A stretch of 64,000 bases of DNA from Amycolatopsis sp. NBC_01488 (GCF_036227105.1 NZ_CP109434.1:4344001-4408000), one strand, 5' to 3'; counted from the first letter of the stretch, positions 1-9,267 are shown. Numbers and translations are program-made. Notes: generated by a model from the sequence alone, not told the origin.

Positions 1-1
1 C

Positions 2-1975
2 GCCTGCCTGGCCAGGGCCGAGGAGATCATCGGCGCGCACGGCGGCCAGCTCGCGCCGGTGCTGCAGGACCGGGCGGAGCTGCTGCTGTCGGCCGGCCTC
101 GTCACCGAGGCCCGCCGGACCGCCGAGCGCGCGGTGCGCGTGTTCGCCGCGGAGAACCGGCGGCTCAAGGTTCCCGAGATGCGGCTCCTGCTCGCCCAGA
201 TCGCGGTGCTGGCCGAAGAGTGGACGACGGCCGCGGAGCAGGCCCGCGCGGCGTTGCGCGCCTTCACCCGGCAGGGGCGTGCGCAGTGGGCCGCGCTGGC
301 CCGCTCGGCGGAGCTGCGCGCGCGGCTCGGCGCGGGAGAGCGCAGCCGCGTCGGCGGCGGCGTGGTCGACGCGATGGTGTCCACAGTGGACGCCAACGGC
401 CGTCCGCTGGCGGCGGTGCAGGCCCGGCTGGACGCGGCCCGGCTCGCCGAGGTCCGGGGCCGGACGGCAGTGGCCGCGGAGCACCTGGCCGTCGCGGCGA
501 AAGCCGCGCGCGGATCCGGACCGGCCACCCTGCGGGCACGCGGCTGGTACGCGGAGGCGTTGCGACGCCGCCGCGAGAACCCGCGCGGGGCGCTCACCGC
601 CGCGCGGACCGGGCTGCGGATCCTCGACGACCACCACGCCGCGCTCGGAGCGAGCGACCTGCGGGCGTACTCGGCGTCGCACCGCGCGGACCTCGTCCGG
701 CTCGGCCTCCGCATCGCGCTGGACGAGGGCCGGGTGCCCGGGATCTTCGAGTGGGCGGAGCGCGGCCGGGCGAGCCGGTCGCTGCACCGCTCGGCGCTGC
801 CGCCGGACGACCCCGAGCTGGCCGCCCTGATGCCCCGGCTGCGCGCCACCGCGGGCGCGCTCGAACAGGCCCGTGCCGCGGGCGAGCCGACCGCCCGGCT
901 GCTGCACCGGCAGGTCGAGCTGGAACGGCGGATCCGCGACCGCACCAGGCTGCTGCCCGCGGCGGCGGGAGCGGACGTGCCGCGGCCGGTGTCCGTCGGC
1001 GCGCTCGCCGAAGCCCTCGGCGAGCGCGCGCTGGTGGAGTTCGTCGAAGCCGACGGGACGGTCCTGGCCCTGTGCCTGGTGGCGGGCAGGCTGCGGCTGC
1101 ACGCCCTCGGGTCCGCGGCCGAAGTGGCCGGCCTGCTCGACCGGATCCCGTTCGCCCTGCGCAAGCTCGCCGTCCCCGGCCCCGGCCGGTCGCGGATGCC
1201 GGTCGAGCAGCTGCTGCACGGCGCGGCCGTGCGCCTCGACGCCGTCGTGCTGGCGCCGCTGGGCGAGCTCGGCGACCGCCCGCTCGTCGTGGTCCCGAGC
1301 GGGATCCTGCACAACGTGCCGTGGGCGGTGCTGCCGTCCTGCGCGGGCCGGCCGGTGGCCGTCGCGCCGTCGGCGACGCTCTGGCACGCGGCGGCGACCC
1401 GGCCGCCGGGGCCGGCGCGCGAGGTGGCCGTGGCCGGCGGGCCGGGACTGCCGGGCGCGCGCGAGGAGGCCTTGGCCGTGGCGGAAATCCACGGGCGGAC
1501 CGCTCTGGTGGACGAGGCCGCGACCGTCGAGGCGGTACTGGCGGCGCTGACGACGGCGGGCACGGTGCACCTCGCGGCCCACGGCCGGCTGGCGGCGGAC
1601 AACCCGCTGTTTTCGGCGCTGCGCCTGCACGACGGCCCGCTTCTCGTGCACGACGTCCGGCGCCTGCCCCGCGTGCCGGAAACGGTGCTGCTGGCCGCGT
1701 GCGACGTCGGCCGGTCGGTGGTGTGCCCGGGCAACGAGCTGCTCGGGCTGAGCGCCACCTTCATCGAGCGGGGCACCGCCCAGCTCGTCGCGTCAGTCGT
1801 GCCGGTGCCGGACCTCGCCACGACGTCGCTGATGACGGAGGTCCACCGCCGGCTCGCGGCGGGCGAGGCACCGGCCGCCGCGCTGGCTTCCGCGCAGCAG
1901 AAGGTGGCGGCGGACGGCCCGGCCGAGCTCGCGGCGTCGGCCGGGTTCGTCTGCGTCGGCGCCGGGTCCCGCTAG
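2..1975 (+). CDS. CHAT-domain protein with helical repeats (5' end outside window)
   Basis: The reading frame is open from base 2, so the start lies left of the window; 657 residues are visible. The first two thirds are amphipathic helix pairs rich in Ala, Leu and Arg, typical of TPR-like repeats. The last third is a CHAT (caspase HetF associated with TPRs) domain. The catalytic His lies in HLAAHG (codon 1580-1582) and the Cys in LAACDVG (codon 1700-1702). CHAT domains are caspase-fold peptidases often coupled to sensor repeats. Target and trigger cannot be read from the sequence. It converges on the DUF4097 gene with 12 bases between stop codons. The family call is firm; a role in conflict or cell death is only inference. 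Confidence 0.85.
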   Translation, partial: ACLARAEEIIGAHGGQLAPVLQDRAELLLSAGLVTEARRTAERAVRVFAAENRRLKVPEMRLLLAQIAVLAEEWTTAAEQARAALRAFTRQGRAQWAALARSAELRARLGAGERSRVGGGVVDAMVSTVDANGRPLAAVQARLDAARLAEVRGRTAVAAEHLAVAAKAARGSGPATLRARGWYAEALRRRRENPRGALTAARTGLRILDDHHAALGASDLRAYSASHRADLVRLGLRIALDEGRVPGIFEWAERGRASRSLHRSALPPDDPELAALMPRLRATAGALEQARAAGEPTARLLHRQVELERRIRDRTRLLPAAAGADVPRPVSVGALAEALGERALVEFVEADGTVLALCLVAGRLRLHALGSAAEVAGLLDRIPFALRKLAVPGPGRSRMPVEQLLHGAAVRLDAVVLAPLGELGDRPLVVVPSGILHNVPWAVLPSCAGRPVAVAPSATLWHAAATRPPGPAREVAVAGGPGLPGAREEALAVAEIHGRTALVDEAATVEAVLAALTTAGTVHLAAHGRLAADNPLFSALRLHDGPLLVHDVRRLPRVPETVLLAACDVGRSVVCPGNELLGLSATFIERGTAQLVASVVPVPDLATTSLMTEVHRRLAAGEAPAAALASAQQKVAADGPAELAASAGFVCVGAGSR

Positions 1976-1987
1976 CACCCCCGGCCT

Positions 1988-2653
1988 TCAGAGGCTGCGC
2001 GCGACGATGTCGCCCTGGGAGGTGGTGGCCCGGATCGAGAGCTCGGCGGTGCCGTTGTTCTTGAGGGTGTTGTCGATGCGGCCGTAGGCGGTGCCGGCGT
2101 CCAGCGAGGCCGACACACCGGGGGCGGCGCCGACGGTGATGGTGCCGGCCTGGGTGGTCAGGGTGACCAGGCCGCTCCCGGCCTCGCCGATCCGGATGTC
2201 GCCGCGGGCGGTGCTGATCTCGGCCGGGCCGTCGAGGCGGCCGACCTCGACGTCGCCGTCGGTGGCGGTCAGGTGGACGCTCGCGGCCTGCTCGAGCTTG
2301 ATGTGGCGGTACGCGCCGTCGAAGACGACGTCGCCGAGGCGGCCGGTGCCGTCCAGCTCGGCGGCGGCGGTGGTGGCTTCCACCCGGGAGCCGGCGGGCA
2401 GGCCGACGGTGACCTCGATGGAGCCCGACGGGCCGAAGTACTGGTTCTTGCCCTGCGGGGTGTGGACGCGCAGGACGCCGTCCGCGTAGGTGACGGTGGT
2501 CTGCTCGGCGGCCTTGACGTCGCGGTTCTTGCCGGGATCGGCGGGCCGGACCTCGACGGTGGTGTCCGTGCGGTCGGCCGCGGCGAGCCGGACGCTGCCG
2601 GCGGCGAAGTCGAGGGTGGCGGTGATGGCGGCGGGGGTGGCGAAGGTCTGCAT
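1988..2653 (-). CDS. DUF4097-family beta-strand repeat protein
   Basis: This 221-residue protein has no signal peptide or membrane segment. It is built from short alternating beta-strand segments (for example GDVEVGRLDGPAEIST followed by GDIRIGEAGSG), the pattern of the DUF4097 right-handed beta-helix-like family. The start is the ATG at 2653, preceded by AGGAG seven bases upstream; a GTG-like extension to 2722 lacks a ribosome site. It is transcribed away from the NACHT gene, so 2654-2802 carries both promoters. DUF4097 proteins often sit beside envelope-stress or regulatory genes, but their biochemical role is unknown and nothing here adds to it. Confidence 0.85.
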   Translation of the reverse strand: MQTFATPAAITATLDFAAGSVRLAAADRTDTTVEVRPADPGKNRDVKAAEQTTVTYADGVLRVHTPQGKNQYFGPSGSIEVTVGLPAGSRVEATTAAAELDGTGRLGDVVFDGAYRHIKLEQAASVHLTATDGDVEVGRLDGPAEISTARGDIRIGEAGSGLVTLTTQAGTITVGAAPGVSASLDAGTAYGRIDNTLKNNGTAELSIRATTSQGDIVARSL

Positions 2654-2802
2654 CGATATCTCCTGTGCGTTCGTGGCCCCGGTGGTGGGGACGAGAACCA
2701 CCTTCGCCGGTCGTGCTGACACTCGGCGGCCACCGCGCTGACACCGCCTGACACGGCCTGCGAGTGGGTCGATCCGGTGCCTTCGCTGGCTATCCTTGGG
2801 CC

Positions 2803-5800
2803 GTGCGCAGGAAAATCAGCTACGCCGAAGCGGTCCGCCTGCTGGGGGCGCCGGAGCATCCCGTGGTGGCGGCCGTGGACCGCATCCTCGGCGGCGTGCT
2901 CTTCGGCGGCAGCGTGCTCGGGGCCGCCCAGCTGCTCGGCTGGTTCGACGCGAAGGTCGAGTTCATCAAGGTCAGCCACCAGCTGCTGGTCAAGATGGCG
3001 GAGAAGCGCAGCGGGCTGAGCAGGCACACCCGCACCGAGCGGATCCAGGCCGCGCACGCGGTGATCGTCGTCGTCGCGTTCTTCGAGGCCGTCGAGCAGC
3101 TGAAGCTCCCGGTTTCGGTGCGCGAGCTGGGCATCGCGCGCCGGCAGCAGCTCACGCTCGTCGGGCTCACCCGGCTCTTCGACGGCACCTGGCCGATGCC
3201 GACGCCGGACCGGCCCTACGACAGCATCGTCGGCGAGCTGGGCTTCCAGTACCGCGACTCCGCCACGGCCCTGCTCGAGCTCGTCAAGGCGCACGCCGCC
3301 TGGGACGAGCTGGACGAGACCCGGCAGGCCCGGCTCGAAGCCACCGTCGCGCGGGCCGGGACGCTGGCCGTCGAGAAGTACCGCGAACTGCTCGTGCGCG
3401 CCGGCGCCGACTACCCCGAGCTGCGGTTCTGGTTCCAGCTCGGCGACTCGCAGAGCACCAGCCGCGCGCTCGGGCGGATCGAGTCGCTGATGACCGGCCT
3501 GCTCGTCGGCGGCACGCCCGACGTCCGGCGGGCCGAGCTCGCCCGGAAGTACCGGGCCGTGCTGGACGGGCCCCTCGTCGAAGCCGACGACCGCCTGCCC
3601 GGCGTCGTCATCCCGTCGCTGCGCGAGGCCTACGTCGATCCCGGCTTCCAGGTCGCGCCGATGAGCCCGAACGCCGCGCCCGCGGTGCTCGACTGGTGGC
3701 GGTCGGTGCCGCGCCGCGACGACCTCCACCGCTACCTCGTCGGGTACTTCACCTCGCCCAAGGCGACCGAGCTGCCGCTGCTCGTACTCGGCGACCCCGG
3801 CTCCGGTAAGTCGCTGCTCACCAACGTCCTCGCCGCGCAGCTGCCGGCGAGCGACTTCCTCGTGCTGCGCGTCGAGCTGCGCGGCACGCCCGCCGACGGC
3901 GACCTCGTCGACCAGATCGAGCACGGCCTGCGCGCCGCCCTGCACGAGAACATCGGCTGGACCGAGCTGGCCCGCTCCGCCGGCGGCACGCTGCCGGTGA
4001 TCATCCTCGACGGCTTCGACGAGCTCGTGCAGGCGACCGGCGGCCGCCACACGCGCTACCTCCACCGCGCGGTCCGCTTCCAGCGCGAGCGGGCGGACCT
4101 CGGCTCCCCGGTCGCCGTCGTGGTGACCAGCCGGATCGGCGCGTGCGCCGACGTCCACATCCCGTTCGGGGCGGACATCCTCCGGCTGGCTCCCTTCACG
4201 GCCGAGCAGGTGGCCGCGTGGCTGGAGGTGTGGAACCGGGTCAACGCGGCCCACTTCGCCGAAGGCACGCTGAGCCCGCTGACGCCGGAAGCGTTGCTGC
4301 GCTTCGAAGGTCTCGCCGAACAGCCGCTCCTGCTGCTGATGCTGGCGCTGTACGACACGATCGACAACGCGGTGCAGCGCGGCGACGACGTCCTGAGCCG
4401 GTCGGAGCTGTTCGAGCGGCTGCTGGGCTGGTTCGCGCGGCGGGAGGTCACGCGCGACGAGGCCGACCGCGGAGACCGTGAGCTCGACTTCGACACGGAC
4501 GTCGAGCTCGACCGGCTTTCCGTGGTGGCGCTGGGGATGTTCACCCGCGGCAGCTCGTGGCTGTCCGAACCGGACCTGAGCGAGGACCTCGCCGCGCTGC
4601 TCGAAGACGACGTCCGGATGCGGCTCGCCGGCGGGGAAGCCGTGCTGCGCCGGTTCTTCTTCGTGCAGCGCGCGGAGGCGGTGCACGACGGCCAGACGCT
4701 GCGCAGCTACGAGTTCCTGCACGTGACGTTCAGCGAGTTCCTCGTCGCCCGCTTCGTCTGGCGGGCCCTGACCTCACCGGCCGGCGACGTGCTCTACTCG
4801 GCGTTGTCGTTCCTGCCGCTGTCTTCCCGGCGCGGCGTCCTGACGTTCCTGACCGAGCTGGCCGCGGCGGGCCCACCGGATCCGGCACTCCCCGGGCGGG
4901 TCGCCGCTCTCTTCGCCGAGGCGCTCGAGACGCGGCCGCGGCAGGCGTACGAGCCGGCCCGGTACCCGCAGCCGCGGCGGCAGGCCGTCTACGCGCTCAA
5001 CCTGGTGCTGCTCGGCGTGGTCCTCACCGACCCGCTCCCGGTGGCGGACCTGGGCATCGCGGACTGGCACCGCCTGGCGACGCTGTGGAAGTCGCAGCTT
5101 TCGCCCGCCGAGTGGGCGGAGCTGACGAACGTGCTGAACCTGCGGATCGCGCCCGACCGGACGATGGCACTGTCCATTCGCGACAGGAGCGCGGGACTCG
5201 CGGTGCACCCCGGGTCGCTCCCGGGCGACCCGGTGTTGGTGACGCACGACCACGAGGCCCACTTCGTCGGGGACCCGGTGACGAACCTGTACCGCTATGC
5301 CCTGGAGCCGTTCGTCGGGCAGGGCTGGAACGCGGCCCAGGTCCGGACGGTCGCGGAACTCGCGGCGGCACCGGCGAACCGGGCCGCGCGGGACCGGGTC
5401 TACGTGCGCAGCGCGGGAAACCCCGGGCTGGTCCTCGATTTCCTGCGCACCGACCAGGACGCGGACGCGGGGACGTTCGCGAAGCTCCTGGAGACCCCGG
5501 TCGGCGAGAGCGCGGCGTTCGCGGCGCTGCTCTACGACCGCGTCGGCCGTGACGGGGACACCGTGGCGTACCTGAAGGTGGTCCGGGAGCTGTGGCGCCG
5601 CGGCGCGGACCCGAACGCGGCGCCGGCCGCGGTGCTGGACGCGTGGCTGCGGCTCAGCGAGGCCGACGTCGAGATCCCGGCGTCCCTCGGGCTGCCGGAC
5701 CTGCCGGAACTGGTGGAGACGCTCGAACTGGGCGCGATCGGCGACGTCCGGCCGGACCTGACCAGGCGGGTGCGCAACGCACTGGAGAACGGCCACATCG

Positions 5801-6225
5801 AGGAATTCGTCGAGAACATGCGCCAGGAGACGCGCCACATCCCGGCGCCGCGGTCGACCCGGCCCGACCCGGTGCCGGCGGACCCGGAGTGGGGCCCGAA
5901 GCTGCGGGCCCTCGACGAGCGGCTGGAACGGGGCATCCTGTCCCAGGCCGACTACCGGGCGGCGCGGGACCGGGTCCTGGCCGAGGCGGCACCGGGGCCG
6001 TCCCCGTTGGGCGACGAGCCGGCGGCGGGCGGGCCGACGGCGGAGCAGCCGGTCTTCGCGTGGTCGGGCCAGAACTGGCAGCAGAGCGTGCGGGAACTCG
6101 ACGGAGAGCTGGCGGCGGGCACGATCTCCGCGGACGAGTACCTCACGCGCCGGGACCGGATCCTGTCGGACGTGGTCGGGCCCGGCGCGGAAGCCGTCCG
6201 CTGGGGCCAAGTGCGGTTCGAGTGA
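2803..6225 (+). CDS. NACHT-domain STAND ATPase with NNH7-like N-terminus and two SHOCT-like C-terminal repeats
   Basis: The protein is 1,140 residues from the GTG at 2803. Residues 1 to about 100 resemble the NACHT N-terminal helical domain 7 (RKISYAEAVRLLG, then ERIQAAHAVIVVVAFFEAV). The P-loop GDPGSGKS is near residues 330-337 and the Walker B LDGFDEL near 402-408, as in NACHT ATPases. A long helical region follows. Two SHOCT-like helical hairpins close the protein near 1030-1063 (LDERLERGILSQADYRAARD) and 1092-1125 (LDGELAAGTISADEYLTRRD). The start was chosen because TATCCT at 2791-2796 fits a -10 box for leaderless transcription from 2803; an upstream GTG at 2764 is possible. Several bacterial NACHT proteins act in antiphage defence by oligomerising on a viral trigger; that role here is inference. 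Confidence 0.85.
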   Translation: MRRKISYAEAVRLLGAPEHPVVAAVDRILGGVLFGGSVLGAAQLLGWFDAKVEFIKVSHQLLVKMAEKRSGLSRHTRTERIQAAHAVIVVVAFFEAVEQLKLPVSVRELGIARRQQLTLVGLTRLFDGTWPMPTPDRPYDSIVGELGFQYRDSATALLELVKAHAAWDELDETRQARLEATVARAGTLAVEKYRELLVRAGADYPELRFWFQLGDSQSTSRALGRIESLMTGLLVGGTPDVRRAELARKYRAVLDGPLVEADDRLPGVVIPSLREAYVDPGFQVAPMSPNAAPAVLDWWRSVPRRDDLHRYLVGYFTSPKATELPLLVLGDPGSGKSLLTNVLAAQLPASDFLVLRVELRGTPADGDLVDQIEHGLRAALHENIGWTELARSAGGTLPVIILDGFDELVQATGGRHTRYLHRAVRFQRERADLGSPVAVVVTSRIGACADVHIPFGADILRLAPFTAEQVAAWLEVWNRVNAAHFAEGTLSPLTPEALLRFEGLAEQPLLLLMLALYDTIDNAVQRGDDVLSRSELFERLLGWFARREVTRDEADRGDRELDFDTDVELDRLSVVALGMFTRGSSWLSEPDLSEDLAALLEDDVRMRLAGGEAVLRRFFFVQRAEAVHDGQTLRSYEFLHVTFSEFLVARFVWRALTSPAGDVLYSALSFLPLSSRRGVLTFLTELAAAGPPDPALPGRVAALFAEALETRPRQAYEPARYPQPRRQAVYALNLVLLGVVLTDPLPVADLGIADWHRLATLWKSQLSPAEWAELTNVLNLRIAPDRTMALSIRDRSAGLAVHPGSLPGDPVLVTHDHEAHFVGDPVTNLYRYALEPFVGQGWNAAQVRTVAELAAAPANRAARDRVYVRSAGNPGLVLDFLRTDQDADAGTFAKLLETPVGESAAFAALLYDRVGRDGDTVAYLKVVRELWRRGADPNAAPAAVLDAWLRLSEADVEIPASLGLPDLPELVETLELGAIGDVRPDLTRRVRNALENGHIEEFVENMRQETRHIPAPRSTRPDPVPADPEWGPKLRALDERLERGILSQADYRAARDRVLAEAAPGPSPLGDEPAAGGPTAEQPVFAWSGQNWQQSVRELDGELAAGTISADEYLTRRDRILSDVVGPGAEAVRWGQVRFE

Positions 6226-6338
6226 CACCGCGGCCGGACGATCACCGGAAACCGGCCGACTTCGTCAGCGTTCCCCCGGCGTAACGGGCGACTGTCCGGA
6301 CGCGACTCACGCGTGTCCGGCACGCCGGGGAGGGCACG

Positions 6339-7385
6339 ATGAGCAAACGACTGGTGATCTGCTGCGACGGGACCTGGAACTCGCTCAAGCAGCCGGCCCC
6401 GACGAACGTCGTGAAGGTGTGGAACGCCGTGCGCGGGCAGGCCGCGGACGGGCGGCCCCAGCTGACCCACTACCACGAAGGCGTCGGCGCGGGCGTGCGG
6501 TGGCTGGGGCACCTGGCCGGCGGGGCGTTCGGCTGGGGACTGTCGGCCAACGTGCGGGACGCCTACCGGTTCGTCGTCGAGAACTACGTGCCCGGCGACG
6601 AGCTGTTCTTCTTCGGGTTCAGCCGCGGCGCCTACACCGCGCGCAGCACGGTGGGCCTCATCCGCAACTGCGGCGTCCTGCGCCCGGACCACGCCGAGCG
6701 GATCGGCGAGGCCTACCGGCTCTACCGGGACCGCGACCAGGCGACCGGGCCGGACAGCCCCGCGGCCCGGCGGTTCCGCGCGGATCACGCCTGCGAAGAC
6801 GTGACGCGGATCCGGTTCATCGGGGTCTGGGACACGGTGGGCGCGCTCGGCATTCCGCTGAGCGGCGGCCGGTTGCTGCACAAGATCAACCAGCGCTGGC
6901 AGTTCCACGACATGACGCTGAGCTCGACCGTGCGGTCGGCCTTCCAGGCGCTGGCCGTGGACGAGCACCGGAAGTCGTACGTCCCGGCCGTCTGGGAGCC
7001 GTCGTCGAAACCCGCCGAGGCGGACCAGGAACGGGAGCAGGTCTGGTTCAGCGGGGCGCATTCCGACGTCGGCGGCGGGTACGCGGAGCACGACCTGTCG
7101 GACATCGCCCTGCGGTGGCTGGCGGACCGGGCCGCGAAGTGCGGCCTCACCTTCGACCCGGACGCGTTCGACGGCCTGGCCCAGGCGAACGCGGGCGGGA
7201 CGCTGCACACCTCGCTCAACGGGTTCTTCCGGCTGTTCGGCTCGGCCGACCGCTCGATCGGCAAGGTGGACGAGCCGGCGGAGTCCTTGGCGTCGAGCGC
7301 GTGGGACCGGCATCAGGCGGGCGGGTACTCGCCGCCGAACCTCGTCGCCTACCTCGACGACGATCCCGACGTCACGGCGGTGTGA
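6339..7385 (+). CDS. DUF2235-domain alpha/beta hydrolase
   Basis: This 348-residue protein opens with KRLVICCDGTWNS, the hallmark of DUF2235, the domain also found in Tle1-type phospholipase effectors. The nucleophile elbow is GFSRGAYTAR, with the catalytic Ser in the middle of a GxSxG motif. Downstream segments FIGVWDTVGALG and WFSGAHSDVGGGY are the conserved acid and His blocks. There is no signal peptide, so a cytoplasmic hydrolase is most likely; no partner immunity gene is apparent. It starts at ATG 6339 behind GGGGAGGGCACG and lies 113 bases after the NACHT gene on the same strand. Co-transcription is possible but not shown. Substrate is unknown. Confidence 0.88.
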   Translation: MSKRLVICCDGTWNSLKQPAPTNVVKVWNAVRGQAADGRPQLTHYHEGVGAGVRWLGHLAGGAFGWGLSANVRDAYRFVVENYVPGDELFFFGFSRGAYTARSTVGLIRNCGVLRPDHAERIGEAYRLYRDRDQATGPDSPAARRFRADHACEDVTRIRFIGVWDTVGALGIPLSGGRLLHKINQRWQFHDMTLSSTVRSAFQALAVDEHRKSYVPAVWEPSSKPAEADQEREQVWFSGAHSDVGGGYAEHDLSDIALRWLADRAAKCGLTFDPDAFDGLAQANAGGTLHTSLNGFFRLFGSADRSIGKVDEPAESLASSAWDRHQAGGYSPPNLVAYLDDDPDVTAV

Positions 7386-8091
7386 GCCGGCTCGGGACGC
7401 CGGTGTCGATGCCGGCTCCGAGGCCGACTGCGATGCCGTCGAGGAGGAAGCCGAGGCCGGTCTGGAACGTCTGGTCGGCGTCGAGGTGGACGGCGTCGCG
7501 GACGACCGTCTCCAGCGCGGGGTACCGGCCGGTGGCGAAGGCCCGCATCAGGTAAGGACCGTAGGCGGCCTGCCACTGCCGCTGGTCCATCCCGGTGCTC
7601 CGCTCGGCGCGGCGCTCGGCCATCTCCCGGCGCACCGCGCCGATCACGTACGCGTCGACCGCCGAGACGATCGGCATCACGACGTCGACGTCGACGCCGT
7701 CCATCGCGGCCAGCACCGCCTCGCCCCTGGCCATCGCGTGCGGCCCGAGCTGGGGCCGCCCGCCGATCAGGTCGGCCAGCCATTCGTGCCGGTGCACGGC
7801 TTTCCGGGTGGCTTCGGCCACCGAGCGCAGCACTTCCCGCCAGCCGTCCCCGGCCGGCCGGATCTCGGCGTAGACCGCGTCCAGCATCAGGTCGAGCAGC
7901 TCTTCCTTGGTGGCGAGGTAGCCGTAGAGCCGCATCGGCCCGACCTCCAGCGCGGCGGCGACCTTGCGCAGCGACACCGCGTCCAGGCCGTCCGCGTCGG
8001 CCAGCCGGATCGCCGCCCGGACGATCCGCTCCCGGCTCAGCGGAGCCGGCGTCGGCCGTTCGGGGGGTTCCGGCCGTTCCCACACCACCAT
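7372..8091 (-). CDS. TetR-family transcriptional regulator, divergent from a TetX-like monooxygenase
   Basis: The 239-residue protein has an N-terminal HTH (RIVRAAIRLADADGLDAVSL, then VAAALEVGPMRLYGYLATKE) and a helical ligand-binding C-terminus of the TetR_C type. The start is ATG 8091. Its last 14 bases overlap the end of the convergent DUF2235 gene. The shared 66-base gap to the flavin monooxygenase gene holds a 12-bp-arm palindrome at 8118-8147, so it very likely represses itself and the monooxygenase. The inducer is probably a substrate of the monooxygenase, by analogy with TetR-tetX-like pairs. An extension of this frame leftward of the P450 gene is a shadow and not part of the gene. 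Confidence 0.88.
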   Translation of the reverse strand: MVVWERPEPPERPTPAPLSRERIVRAAIRLADADGLDAVSLRKVAAALEVGPMRLYGYLATKEELLDLMLDAVYAEIRPAGDGWREVLRSVAEATRKAVHRHEWLADLIGGRPQLGPHAMARGEAVLAAMDGVDVDVVMPIVSAVDAYVIGAVRREMAERRAERSTGMDQRQWQAAYGPYLMRAFATGRYPALETVVRDAVHLDADQTFQTGLGFLLDGIAVGLGAGIDTGVPSRLTPP

Positions 8092-8117
8092 GGCGGTGAC
8101 AATACATCGTCTAGGGC

Positions 8118-8147
8118 GATACGCTGTATCCAGCAATACAGTGTATC
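8118..8147. promoter_or_regulatory. TetR-type operator between tetR and tetX-like genes
   Basis: The arms GATACGCTGTAT (8118-8129) and ATACAGTGTATC (8136-8147) match at 11 of 12 positions around a 6-base spacer. They lie 10 bases before the monooxygenase ATG and 26 bases before the regulator start, so binding would block both transcripts. A further weak half-site (ATACATCG at 8102-8109) lies to the left. Confidence 0.8.
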
Positions 8148-8157
8148 GAAGGGAGCC

Positions 8158-9267
8158 ATGACCATCGCGATCGTCGGAGCCGGGCCGGGCGGCCTGGCCC
8201 TCGCCCGGGTGCTGCACGTCAAGGGCATCGAAGCCGTCGTGTACGAACGGGAGCCCTCGCGTGCCGCGCGCGGCCAGGGCGGCATGCTCGACATCCACTC
8301 CGGCCAGCGGGCGCTGCGGGAGGCCGGGTTGCTCGACGAGTTCTTCGCGATCGCCCGCGGAGAAGGCCAGGACATGCGGCTGCTCCAGCCGGACGGCACC
8401 CTCCTGCTCCAGGAGGACACGCCCGACGACGCCCCGCTGCTGCGGCCCGAGGTCGACCGCGCCGACCTGCGTGCCCTGCTGCTGGACTCCCTCCCCGACG
8501 GGGTGGTGCGCTGGGGGCACGCGTTCGCCTCCGCCGGCGACGGCCTGCTGCACTTCGCCGACGGCGGCAGTGCGCCGTACGACCTGCTGGTCGGCGCGGA
8601 CGGCGCGCAGTCCCGGGTCCGCGCGTTGCTCACCGACGCCCGTCCGGCGCACATCGGCCAGAACGTCGTCGAGGTCGGCATTCCCGACATCGACCGCACG
8701 CACCCCGACCTCGCGGCGATGGTCGGCCGCGGCAACTACTGGGTCCTCGGCGACGGGATCTCCCTGGCGGCGCAGCGCAACGGCGACGGCCGCGTCCGCA
8801 TCGGCGTCAGCTTCTACCACACCGGCGAGGACTGGTTCGCCACCAGCGGGATCCCGTTCGACGACCCGGCCGCCGCCCGGGCGCGGCTGATCGAGCTGCT
8901 CGCCGGCTGGGACGCCCGGTTCACCGCGCTGATCGCGGCCTGCGACGACGCGGTCGTGCCGCGGTCGATCACCACCCTGCCGGCGGGCCTGACCTGGCCG
9001 TCGCAGCCGGACGTCACGCTCGTCGGCGACGCCGCGCACCTGATGCCACCGGTGGGGGAGGGCGCCAACATGGCCCTGCTCGACGGCGCCCTGCTCGGTC
9101 TCGCGCTGGCCGAGCACCCGGACGACTTCCCTGCCGCCGTCGAAGAATACGAGCGCGAGATGTTCGAGCGCGCCGGCGCCGCGGCCCGGATGTCCGAGGA
9201 GATGAAGGAACTGCTGATGTCGCCGGACGCCGCCCAGCGCCTGCTCGAGTTCTTCCAGCCGGGCTGA
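8158..9267 (+). CDS. TetX-like FAD-dependent monooxygenase
   Basis: This is a 369-residue group A flavoprotein monooxygenase. The Rossmann FAD motif GAGPGGLALARVL is at residues 7-19, the DG motif GADGAQSRVR lies mid-protein, and the second FAD motif GDAAHLMPPVGEGANMALLD is near residue 300. The early segment ARGQGGMLDIHSGQRALREA is typical of the TetX/tetracycline-destructase branch rather than UbiH-like hydroxylases. It starts at ATG 8158 behind GGGAG. It has its own divergent TetR regulator, which points to inducible inactivation of a toxic small molecule. Whether the substrate is a tetracycline, a rifamycin or an endogenous polyketide cannot be told from sequence. Confidence 0.88.
   Translation: MTIAIVGAGPGGLALARVLHVKGIEAVVYEREPSRAARGQGGMLDIHSGQRALREAGLLDEFFAIARGEGQDMRLLQPDGTLLLQEDTPDDAPLLRPEVDRADLRALLLDSLPDGVVRWGHAFASAGDGLLHFADGGSAPYDLLVGADGAQSRVRALLTDARPAHIGQNVVEVGIPDIDRTHPDLAAMVGRGNYWVLGDGISLAAQRNGDGRVRIGVSFYHTGEDWFATSGIPFDDPAAARARLIELLAGWDARFTALIAACDDAVVPRSITTLPAGLTWPSQPDVTLVGDAAHLMPPVGEGANMALLDGALLGLALAEHPDDFPAAVEEYEREMFERAGAAARMSEEMKELLMSPDAAQRLLEFFQPG

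Noticed and set aside
2269..4722. Long minus-strand frame of 817 codons opposite the NACHT gene
   Set aside because: It mirrors the NACHT gene, is rich in Gln, Glu, His and Arg with no domain, and also runs through the DUF4097 gene; a GC-bias shadow.
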